Below are positions 11,364 through 22,227 of a stretch of DNA of 64,000 nucleotides, piece by piece. The position numbers and the translations under genes were made by a program. This DNA comes from Ziziphus jujuba (taxonomy: Eukaryota; Streptophyta; Magnoliopsida; Rosales; Rhamnaceae), in NCBI RefSeq assembly GCF_031755915.1, contig NC_083383.1:16791001-16855000 (forward strand), written 5' to 3'. The notes beneath the pieces were generated by a model. That model made no database searches. It was not told the DNA's origin and worked only from the letters and a program-made list of their open reading frames with translations. Positions within the stretch are counted from its first letter, which is position 1; each line of letters starts with the position of its first letter.

Positions 11364-13677
11364 TTAGGAAGAGACTGAAGATCGTTGATATGGAGTTCGA
11401 TTTTCAGGAACCTCATCTTCAGCACGCTTATCTTCGAACCATTTTATGACTCTTTTGCGGGGAAGATTTGTCACATGCACAATGCTGCTAATCATTGCAT
11501 TCTGCTCATAAATCCAAACACCAAGTTAGTAATGAAGGTCCTCGTTCATTAATTGATGTTCAAGAGAATAGGTTTTGCTTAGAAACGATATATGCAGTAA
11601 GATATATCACCATCTCCAGATATTGTCCAAATAGATAATAAAAGCATGCATACTTTGCGGTTAAAGGCAGATCTCTATTTGCAACTTGGAAAATAAATGT
11701 AGAGAAAACTTCACTTACAGTGGGGCGCTTTGTTCTTCTATAAACACTTTCAAGGGTTTGGACATGAACTTTCTTCAGTCTCTTTTGAGCAGAGAACTTT
11801 TGTTGCAAGACATGAACGGGCACCTTCGTGCTAGTGTCAGGTTCTGCAGTATCTGCAGTTATCTTTGCAACAGTTTCTACGGGCTTTGTTTCAGTTACGG
11901 ATACTGTTGCAGGAGGTTCATCAGGTAAAGCTGCACTCATCATCAAAAGGCTTGGAGGGGGTTCACGGAGCAATTCAAGAACAAGAGCCCTATCAAGACA
12001 AAGCTCAGCTGCTAGACTTTTGATCTGCATAATGAATCGAGTTTATGAAATATAAAACCCAAGCAAACGTTCACAAAACACTTAGCAAAGTAAACCAGAA
12101 GAAGGATATCATTCATCAAAAGGTGGTTCTCCTTCTCAACTATTCTTCTATTTCTTTTTAAATTGAAATTAAGACAACAGAAAAAACCCGTCAAGAAAGA
12201 TATACAGAATTTAACAAGTCTTAAGAATAAATGCAAAATAGAATGCAAACAGGTGTGACAATTGAAAGGAAAGACTAGGGAAAAGTACACAATCAGCAGC
12301 TGAGCTGAAAATAGAATGTCTAACTAGAGAAATATTCAGTTTCAGTCTTACACAAACATCAAGTAATCAAATACATTGCATCCTCCAATAAACTAACTGG
12401 AATTTGGCAAAATGTGGCTTAAATACTAGCGGAAATGATTTTAACCACTCCATTAATATCACCCCTTAAAGAGAGAAAGAATGACAGTGAGACCAAATTC
12501 AAACAAATGCAAACCGACATGATTCTAATTCAGCAAAACCATCTGTAAACACATTACACTCTTTGCAAGTCTGAATGACACAATTACTGTCGTTCCTTGT
12601 TCAAGAGATAGAGACAATCAACATCAAAGCTGAAACAAGGGATGGTTTTTGATCTATCCCCTACGCGATTAAGGAAACCACTGGAATTGAATAAATTACA
12701 ACTTCATCCACCTTACATCTTTAGCTTAAGTTAACTCCAATCCCCTAAGTGTCCTCTTATTCAAGAGAAGAGCACCCAATGAGTCATTCAGTCATCTCCC
12801 ATTTCCTTTGTTAAAGGCAAAGCTACTGTTTTCCTAAACCAATGATCTGAGTTCAAAATATATAATTTAAAAAAAAAAAAAAAAAAAACCAATAGAAACC
12901 AAACCCTTTTCAGAGGCTAGCAGTGTTTACATACAAGAGAATCAAAAGGATGTAATTCAAAAATTATAATCGAGTGACTTTTAATAGAACATAAGACATA
13001 CACTGGTTTTTCGGCGGCCGGCTTTCAAAGCGGAAGCCAATCGCCGCAGTTGCCAATTCTTAAGCTTCACAGGTGGCTCCTCTTCCTCTTCATCTTCATC
13101 TTCATCATCCTCTCCATCTTCATTATCGGTATCTAGGCTGAAATCACCATCAGCTCCAAATGCCTCGGAAAGTTCTTCTTCAAGCAAAGCAAGATCCTCT
13201 TCTCTTATATCTTCGTCATCTTCGTTTCCTAAGGAAACGTCGTCCTTCTTGAGGTCTTCTTCTAGCATGCTAAAGAGAGCCTCAAAAGCATCCTCATCTA
13301 TGTCATCCTCATCCTTCATTACTCTGTTCTTAGCTAAGCTTTGCTGAACCCAAAAAAAATAAATAAATGAATAAAAATTGAAAAAAGAAAAAAAAAAAAA
13401 ACCCATTTGCAAAAAAACAAATTGCATTCAATTAGGAATTTCAGAAAGCATAGAAAATAGTAAAGACCTTGTTTTTTTTCTTTGTTGGAGAAGAAGTAGT
13501 GGTGGTGGCGCTGTGGTGGTTGCGACGGCGAGCGAGGGTGAGAGTGGATGAGAAGCGAGGAAGAAGACGACGAAGCGGCAGATAGAGATTGGAAGGTGGT
13601 CTGGGGTGGTTGTTAGGAAGAGGTACTGCAGAGCGAAGCGCCATGGGAGGAGAGTTAACAGCTGAAGCTAAACCCAT
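11364..13677 (-). CDS. OCP3: OCP3 homeodomain protein (overexpressor of cationic peroxidase 3)
   Basis: Four minus-strand exons join in phase 0: 13677-13468, 13343-13002, 12024-11719 and 11501-11364 (996 bases, 331 residues). Junctions read AAG|GTCTTT, AGT|GTATGT and ACT|GTAAGT at donors, and TTCAG, ATGCAG and GAGCAG at acceptors. Residues 1-70 are Ser/Arg/Pro/Thr-rich with few acids, like a plastid transit peptide. Residues 75-160 hold a long acidic tract. The C-terminal part has KVPVHVLQQKFSAQKRLKKV and then a homeodomain-like region (about 264-319) split by intron 3, with W307-F308 and KR in the recognition-helix position (VIKWFEDKRAE). This matches Arabidopsis OCP3 (354 residues), known as a negative regulator of resistance to necrotrophic fungi with roles in callose deposition and ABA-linked drought response. 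The frame is intact throughout. The ends of the reading frames at each intron edge are not part of the protein. Confidence 0.92.
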
Positions 13678-14590
13678 TTTCGCTTTACAGCAATGAAAAC
13701 TCTGTTTCTGTGTGCGTATTGCTGAAATTTTTTTTGGGTTTTTCTTCTTCTTCTTCTTCCTTTCCTTTTTTTTTTTTTTTTTTTTTTGGTTAATGGTGAA
13801 GTATGTTTCTAATAAACTTCAAAACGTTTGCCGGTTGGGGCTTTCGGCGAAGCGCCGATAGACCGCTTCGCGTCTTCCGAAATTTGCAGCAGCTGACAAT
13901 ATAAAATGTTCCGGATAATGATTATTATTGTTTAAGCTGTTATACATGGAGAATGGTTGATCATATAGATTTTTAATTTTAACCCCAAATACATTTGGGT
14001 AAATTTTACTTCAATCCCTTTTTCTTTTTCTTTTTTTTTTTTTTTTTTTTTTTTTTTGTTTTTACACAAAGTACATTTTATTTTGGGAGTACTTTGTTAG
14101 TCTCTTATATTTTTTCTTTTTGTAAGTCAGATTTTATTTAAACTTATGCATTGCACCAAATTAATAAATTTGTCATTCAAAAAGCTATTACAAAGATAAA
14201 TTAGAATTATTTATTTATTTATTGAATATGCATTCTTTTTTCACAACGTTTATGTCTGAACAAAATATAAAATTAATTAATCCTTGTTATTTGAAAATAA
14301 GTGTAAAAAAATACATATTTTATGGATGATTTGTACATGCAAATAAGAAAAAAATGGATAAAAAAAAATTCATTTTAAAATATAATATAATTTTTATTTG
14401 ACTAATAATTTGAATATCAAATGAGACAAGAGTCAAACATGAGGGTTTGTAATAAAAAAATTTCAAAACAGAGATACAAATGTTGGAACATCTGGGGGTG
14501 CTAAATTAAAATTCTTTAAAACCTCCTCAATTTTGCATTTTATTTTTATTTTTTATGTTTTCAAAATTTTCAAAATAGCCCCTCATGTTC

Positions 14591-14624
<34 letters not shown>

Positions 14625-15387
14625 TTAATTTTAGTTCCTTCACGTTTCATTTAGCCTTTTAGCTAATCAAACTATAGATAATTTTTATATTTCACTCATA
14701 TTGTAATTTTATTTTATGTATAAACTAGCCTTTTTTTCAAAAAGAAAAAATGTATCAACTAAACCTTTTTTTTTTATAAAGAAAAAATCTATATCTAATA
14801 AAATTATACAATAAAATTAAAACTTTCGTTTGCAAAATAATATATAAAAATTAAAAGTATAAAATAACAAATATGATGTTTATATATACTAAAAAAAGAA
14901 AATTAAGAAGTATTATTTTATAAATCCACTAATAGTTTGACTCATATAGTAGCTAAATTCAAATAAAAATGAAATTTAAAGGGAATACAATAAAAATTTC
15001 GAAATAGATTAATTTCTAATAACAAAATTTCTACAAAACAAAAAATGCAAAATAAAGGGGGGGATATAACGAAACTTGACCTTTTTTATTCAAAAATTTC
15101 TGGAAGAACTCATTTTCTTAAAATTCCCCAGAAAAAATGTTTTAAAAACCAAATAATTATTTATTTATTTATATTTTTTCTTATATACATATAAAACCAA
15201 AAATTTGTTAGAAACAAAACGACTCATTTGGATAGCCAAAAATGATACATTTGATACGACATCGTACTCAGTTCAAACCAGCCTGTTCGATTGTGGGTCT
15301 CCGGGGACTACGTAGTTGCCTCTCCAGTGTACGAGCACTGGATCCGGTCTCCCCCTCTTGGAGTTGTCGCAGTCTGTGTTTGGATTC
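13678..15387. other. Divergent intergenic region between OCP3 and the membrane-protein gene
   Basis: Contains the OCP3 leader and promoter (to about 13900, with a CTT-rich stretch at 13743-13765 and a T run after it), a T tract at about 14034-14057, an (ATT)n microsatellite at 14594-14633, and AT-rich filler. A GC-richer island at 15255-15387 ('ctccggggactacgtagttgcc') is the probable leader of the gene starting at 15388. No coding frame is supported in between. Confidence 0.55.
14594..14633. repeat. (ATT)n microsatellite
   Basis: About 13 uninterrupted ATT units in intergenic DNA; expected to be length-variable between individuals. Confidence 0.85.
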
Positions 15388-17708
15388 ATGGCGAAAAGAT
15401 GGCTGAGCAACCTGTCTTCCATAGCTTCTCGCATAAATTTCTTCCTTATCATTCTTCAAATCCCACTTTTCAGGTAAATTTCTATTGCTCCTCTACGCTT
15501 TCTTTCCCTCCCAATTTTCTAACAATTTCTACGTACCACTTGCAGTACTCAAAACCCTCTTCGATTATTGTTTCTGGGTTAATGAACTTTCTGAGCTTTT
15601 CATACTTTTGTTTTTTAAATCTTTTTTTGGGCTTATTTTTCTAAGATCTGTGTTGCCTGACTTTCGGTTGCTCAAAACTTGTTAGGCTATCTGGGTTTTT
15701 GCTTATATTTGTTTATTTTCATGGTTTAAGCAATTCTCTGCTGTTAGCTATTTGATTCTTGATGAATCAGACTATATGGTGGGTTTGCGATATGAAATAT
15801 GCTTTGTCGTGTTTGGAAACAGAATGTTAATACTTCCAATACTTCGATTTTTTTTTTTCTTTTTTTTCCCTCCTCTGGTTTAAATGTTATTCTATAGTTT
15901 AAGTTTCAATCTGGGTTTTTTTCTTGTTGATGACTGTATAGTTTTTTCCTGCAATTTTACATTCCTCATAAAGGTTTTTCTTATTTGATGGAAATGAGTA
16001 CGGCTATGGCATCGCTTTTGTCATTAAAGTAACTTGTTGCGGTGTCTTCTTATTGTATTGTGGTTTAGTAAACGAATTGAATATCTGGTTTGCCCATTTG
16101 CTTTTATGATGTTTACACGTTTTACATTGGTTGGTTTAGCTTAATTTCTTTTTAGTTAAAAAAGTTAAAAAAACTATTAACGTTGATTAGTTGGATTTAT
16201 TGTAATTGATCTTAAGCTGACTCCATAAATTCGGTATTCGGATCTGGACAATCTTTCCTAATCATATCGAATTAAGAGTTTTAGCTTGATTTGCTTGTCA
16301 TTTTTAGCACAGTGACTGCCAAGATCCTTGAACATATGAGTAACAATTAAAAGCAGTGATAATAAATAAATTTAGCTGATCCTTACGAAGCCATGGACTT
16401 GGATATGAGGGATCTGATTTTAAATCCTTCTTCTATTTTAGGTGGGCTAAATGCTTAATTGATTCATTAATTAGAAGGGTCTATTTTGTAAATGTACTGC
16501 ACTGGCAGCTTGCCAATGATGTTTTGAACCTCACATTTTGCCTGGTCCATTTACCCTTATTGATGCTTCATATTGCAGTGCTTTTTATACTTTTGATATC
16601 CATGTTCTATTACTTTTGCTTTATAGTTTTGAATCTTTACTTATTATTTAATCAGATGAAAAGCACCAGTTTTGGATTCCATAGATATGAAACTGCATAA
16701 CAATGGTTTGTACTGTCTTTTTAAGATTTTGTGTATGCGATCTGAATTCATCAATAATTATCATCAAAGTTCAATTTCTTACATTTGGAGAGGAACCTTA
16801 TTATCTTTTTCCAATTGCTTATTCTTAATACTCTTTGATATTTGTAGTCCATTACCTCCTTCATTAATACTGATTTCAAAGGTGATCCTTCTAACTTGTG
16901 TCTTTTCATTTGGTATATGATATTATGTTCATTAATCAATCTAATTTATAGGTAATCAACCTTTGTTTTATTGAAAATACACTAATCAGAACTGCAGAGG
17001 CATCTTATGCATTAATGTTCATTGATCATTAAAATTGGAAACAAATGGATTATGAATTTAAAGATGTGGTAATTAGGTCATTATGAATACCTACTTCTAT
17101 GCAGGATTATGCACTGTTTTTGTTTGGATCTTGAGCTATGTTGGATGTGAAGGAGTTTTTTAATTTTCATGATTTTAAATCTGTTGCTGTTCTTTTCTAA
17201 TGCTAACACCACCATCGATAATTTTCTATTTGCCAATTTAGCCCATTCTGTGCTTTAACCTGCTAATAGATGAGGGAACTGTACTATTTTTGCCACAAGT
17301 TTGTTCTACTGAAAGAGGTTTCATGTTGTTGTAAACAGATGACTGCTTTTTGTTTGTGGATACCTTGAATGCTGTATTGCTTTGTGCTTCACCACTTTGA
17401 CAACCTTTGTTCTGTAGATTAGCCTCTATGCATAGCTAGTCTATCTTTCATTGTTTAAGATCTATCTTGGCTTCTCATGAATATCCCCATACTAGCAATT
17501 TGCTATCTCTTGTAGTTATTTCTTTTTTTTTTAAGATTCCATCGCTTACCTTCTTTGATCAAATTGTCAATACAGTAAAACACCTGCACAAAAAGTTTGT
17601 TCGTTTGTTTGGTTTATTTTATTTTTTTTAATATTCTATTGCTGTATTTATTTGGAAATATGCACTAAAAGAAGATTTTAGAACTTCATGGTGTATTCTT
17701 GCTAGTTA

Positions 17709-17742
<34 letters not shown>

Positions 17743-19193
17743 CCCCTACAGGGTTCCATGCAGATCTGGTGTGTGTACAACACCATTGCATGTCACATCA
17801 TCACAATTGATTGCAAGTGAGATCTTTCCGGTTTCTGCAGTGAAGGCCCTTCTTTACCCTGGAGCTGTTGCCAATGGCATTATTAAGAACATGACCATTC
17901 CAAGTTGGGATAACCTGTTAAACATTTATAACTTGACCAGTGTGAAAGAAGCCCCTGCAGTTGTTGATCTCCAACGATTGGAGGTTCTGTTTCTCAATCT
18001 CTCCTTTCCTTTTGTTTTAGTGCACAGTATTTGTTTGAGAAAAACATAATGTTTTACTGGTGAAGGAGGCGCATATCATTTCTTGCTTGACCTTGAATTT
18101 ATCAACAACATAGATCTGATTTTTATGTGGTAGGTAATGAATAATTTTATACTAGAGTGCTTAAACCTTTTTCTTCAACAGTATTTCATGTTTAATCACA
18201 CAATCAATTGATATTGCAATGAATTTCAACACTATTATTTGGTCAGCGCCCCAAAGAAGTTTTTTGTTTATGAGTAAGTTTCATTCTCATAGAATTCATC
18301 ATTGAATTCCTCTTTAAATCTTGTCTGGTTCAGTTTTATATAAATATATATCTTAATATATATATATATATATATTCCCGCTGGCTGCAGTTGTTTTTCT
18401 CTTTGATATATACTTTATAGCAGGATCGATCAAATGCTGCATTATTCTGGACTTTTGTTTGAGGGTTTATGAGACATCTTTGGTTTATTATGTGTTTGAT
18501 TTTCAAATCTGATTTCTGTTTTTTTTCTGTGATATAGCTTAGATATAATGCATAAATTTTTTTCATAATCTCTTTTTTTTTTTTTTTTTTTCTGTGATAT
18601 ATAAGGTTATTCTGTTTGATAGAAGCTGATCTATTGTGGAAAACCTGGTTTGGTTCACGAACTTGCATATGCAAGAATTTGTATATTTGGAAAAAGAAGA
18701 CCAAGATAATATTAAAACCTTTCCAATTTGTTTCGTTTGCATGGAAGACTGATGCATGCTTATGTTGATTCATGGTCGTTTCTCATCCTTGAATTCCTGC
18801 ATTTCACCTTGGTCTTTGGTTTCCTTTGAAGGGGGCCCTATGCTGTCAACTCTTTTAGGCGTCTTCTCTGACATTTACCTCCTATATTTTTACCAGGTTC
18901 TTGCAGGAAGCTACTTTTCCGTGGCTGGAGCCCTAGTGGGTCTCCTAAAACCAGGGAGGATGAGCATGTTTGGGACACTTTTAATAATATGGGGCCTGGT
19001 TAAGGAAGGGATCCTTGGAAAGCCTGTGAACACAGATCCCACTAAATCTGTGTATGTTTACCCAACAATGGTGCTCGCCCTGATCTGTGCATTCTCATCA
19101 GTGAAATATGATGTCCAGAAGGTCGTTAGAAGTGCACCTGCTGGACCCATTGCAAAGCCTCTGCAAAGTTCTTCAAAATCTAAGCTGAAATGA
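15388..19193 (+). CDS. Plant multi-span membrane protein of unknown function, three exons
   Basis: Exons 15388-15473, 17752-17983 and 18897-19193 give 615 bases (204 residues). Donors are TTTCAG|GTAAAT and TTGGAG|GTTCTG; acceptors are CCTACAG and TTACCAG. Exon 1 (MAKRWLSNLSSIASRINFFL, then IILQIPLF) is an N-terminal signal-anchor-like helix. Exon 2 starts RVPCRSGVCTTPLHVTSSQL, with a CX4C pair and a stretch ending VVDLQRLE. Exon 3 contains three hydrophobic segments: AGSYFSVAGALVGLL, MFGTLLIIWGLV and VYVYPTMVLALICAFSSV. A Ser/Lys-rich tail ends KSKLK, with lysines at -3 and -1 of a type that could act in ER retrieval. This matches an uncharacterised conserved plant membrane family; no function is known to me. 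Intron 1 is 2.28 kb and ends in a 32-T tract. The frame is intact. The alternative acceptor inside exon 3 (CTTGCAG) would remove a few residues. Confidence 0.85.
17711..17742 (+). repeat. 32-nt T tract at the intron 1 acceptor
   Basis: An uninterrupted run of T sits 9 bases before the AG acceptor at 17750-17751, acting as an exaggerated polypyrimidine tract. It is likely to be length-unstable and produces a spurious Phe-rich reading frame. Confidence 0.8.
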
Positions 19194-19629
19194 GTTGAAG
19201 TATGTTACTCTTTCTATTTCTTGTTGAGAATTTTCGTCAGTAATGAGTTCCAAACTACATACATACCTGCCAAAATTATTTACCAGTAAGATTGATGTTT
19301 CTTAAAAGGTTATTTCTGCTTTTGAGTGAACCGATTGAGAAAGTGAGCTGGAGAACTTAACTAAACTCAGGGCCAATCGCATTTGCTCTACCACGATACA
19401 TGAAGATTTACAATCACTTGTTTGATGCCTATAGCTACCACACAAACGCCTAGCTTAAACATCAAAATCTACATAAATTAACACCATTTCAACTTTGTCA
19501 ACAACAGCAAATATGGTTAAGAGCGCCTGATATGTGGGATTTTTTCTTCCAAGCATGAAAATGCGGAATACAAATTATATTTCACACAAAAACAAAAAGA
19601 AGAAGAATATGTGTGAGAGAGACAGTCAC

Positions 19630-20800
19630 CATTTATGGTGGATATAATAGAACATGTTGTTTGTATGATGGGGAGCATGATTAGAAGAACGGCAGCGACG
19701 ACTGAAGTGATTGCCTGTGGGGTGTTGAAGTAATCTTGTTTAAAGGTTGCCTTCAACTTGTGCTGCGAGGTTTTGCAATAGGAGTTACGGTCTTCACAAA
19801 CATAGCAAAATAGAAATTGCCAGGTTGGGTATTGACCCCAACTCCTAGTTTGTTGATCATGGTAGAAACTTCACTGCAATCACCCAGCCAATTTCCAAAA
19901 ATTCCCTTCTTAACAAGCAAATCAACATCTGTTGCAGTGTGAACGAAGTAATTCATCAATGCTATATAATCAGATATGTGATTCCCTTTACAATCATTGC
20001 ATTGCTCGTATGTAACTAAATTTCTTAATATTGAATCCGTACTCTCAGCGATTACCAATTTTGGAATTTCCAAAATCCCTTCTGTGAAACATATCTCCAA
20101 TGAGTTTATGGTTGATTTCCACTTAAGCTTTAACTCCTGCTTGATGTAGTTCAGTTGCACTAGGAGTGTGTATGGTTTTTAGACGTCCGCTAACCTGTGG
20201 GTTCTGTGGTGCGTAGAATGTTCTTAACAGATCTACTAAATGCAGGTGGTTTATAATTATCGTTTTTTAATTTCCTTAGATGCTCTCTTCTACGTTCCTT
20301 CAAGCATGATATGCCAGCAACACTCAGTCAGCAAAATGGACCCTTAGTTTCTAACTGCCAAAGATCCTCAAGGATGAAGAAGGGCGACTGATTTTGAAGC
20401 AACAGAAATTCAGTCTGGACATCCGGTGAACATTCTGTCATTATCATCTTGGAGTTCTGTGTATGAACATTTCAGTAAAGTCTCAATAACCAAAACAACT
20501 TCCACTACAATGATCTTCACAAGTTCATGCTCATTTTCTTTGCACCCCCCTAGACATTCTTCACAACAACTACGTAATCTTTTAGGCCTTTCTCTACGGT
20601 CTCAACACATTGCCTCAAACTTACATTGTTCCTTTGAAGAAAATCTTTTAGATAAAGCATTTTCTTTTCTTTAATCTTCTCTAAGCCTTCATTGCCATGG
20701 TGAAGTAGACCAATAGTAACTACCCTGGGTATGAAACCTGCTTCTTCAACTCTTCGAAGTCTGAGGAACTCTAATTACAAGTCTCAGTGGTTAAGCGACA
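19630..20800 (-). pseudogene. DUF247 (UPF0481) pseudogene, frameshifted
   Basis: Reading right to left on the minus strand, the DUF247 blocks occur in family order but in changing frames: a GFIPRVVTIGLLHHGNE-type block near 20700, a KMLYLKDFLQRNN block near 20650, ELVKIIVVEVVLVIETLL near 20500, NQSPFFILEDLWQLE near 20370, then a longer open stretch at 19753-20140 (EGILEIPKLVIAES, GNWLGDCSEVSTMINKLG). After another frameshift near 19755 comes the C-terminal membrane segment (KQDYFNTPQAITSVVAAVLL). It is therefore a whole-gene relic, not a fragment, and is inverted relative to the two DUF247 copies on the right. Compared with the intact gene it is clearly more diverged than the unit B copy, so it is an older paralogue. 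No product is expected. Confidence 0.85.
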
Positions 20801-22186
20801 CAAGCTTTCCCTCTTCTGTTTTTGGTTTTTATTTGTTTTTTTTTTTTTTTTTTTTTTTTGGGGTGAATAGCTTTCCCTCTTCTCTGGCGATCGACGTTAC
20901 TTTTGCATTGTATGGGTTGACTATACCAATCACATCATTATTGCTTTCTTCCATTTAAAATCCTGCACGCTGTGATGTTATGACAATAAGATATATTTAT
21001 CTATATCTCAGTTATCCCCAAAAAATAAGAATTATAATAACTATAACAATAATATTAGGCCTTGTTTTGGTTAACCAATGAGTTTTGGTTACCAATTTTA
21101 GGCCTTGTTTGGTAGTTAAAAAAATGGAAGGATTAATCAGAGGTGAGAAGGGAGAGTAGGTGTGCTACAACTTTTTTTATTTTTTATTTATTTGTTTATT
21201 TATAATTTACATATATATGAAATTAAAAAGAATACAAAACAAATTCGAAGGAATGAGGATAAACCAATCCCCCATTATTTATTCCAACAAAAAATCTCAG
21301 TGCACAGGGTAAAAAGAAAAACCACTTGTATATGATATATACATGGAACAAACGATCTTAAAATGAGTATATTGCTATTAATTTTTAATTTTATTAATAA
21401 AGATGAATTGTCATAACTTGACAAGTGTTAATAGTATATATATAGTTTAATGTAAATATAAAAATATTTTTTAAATTTCTAATAGCATCGTCCACATCCT
21501 CCATAACAATTTAAATTACCTTTATAATTTAATTCTAGTTAAATTAGTTTTAAAATTCTTTTTAACCAAGTGAAAATTTGTCAAATATTTTTTACTAAAT
21601 GTATTAATTTGCATTATAATTTGTCAAATATAAAAAATATATTATAATTTTATAAACATATTTATCAAAGGTATAGCTACATAATTTAAATAAAAATAAA
21701 AAAAAAAAGAGAGAGGGGGGGGGGGGGAGAATAAAAGGAATTTTAAAAATAATTTTATTTAAGAAAAGGTATAAAGGTAATTTAAATTTTTTAAAAGATG
21801 TGGATGATATTATTAAAAATTTGAAAAATATTTTTATATTTATTCTAAACTTCAAAAGATATAAATAAAATATTCCTTTGCGGATATGGTGTTTTTGGTC
21901 TTCTAAGCAATGTTTTTGTTTAAAATTCAATTTAATTACTATTTTTATTCATTATACTGGATTGCTAATGAATACATTAAGCATGTTTCATCACATTAGA
22001 AGCTTTATTCACACGTTTAATAACCATTGTTCACGTGTGAATAAAGCTTCTAATACGATAAGCTTGGTTAACATATCCAATCCGGGTGAAAGAATAAAAT
22101 AAGTAATCAACTTGAATTTCAATCAAAAACATTTATTTTTTTACAAGTTATTTATGTTGTGGAGGTCTAACCGGATTCTAGCTATA

Positions 22187-22227
<41 letters not shown>

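Noticed and set aside
11686..12055. Plus-strand open frames in the OCP3 exon 3 region
   Set aside because: They are shadows of the minus-strand OCP3 exon, which has family match and splice sites.
18336..18773. 145-codon minus-strand frame
   Set aside because: It lies in intron 2 of the membrane-protein gene; rich in Lys/Ile from A/T runs, no family match.
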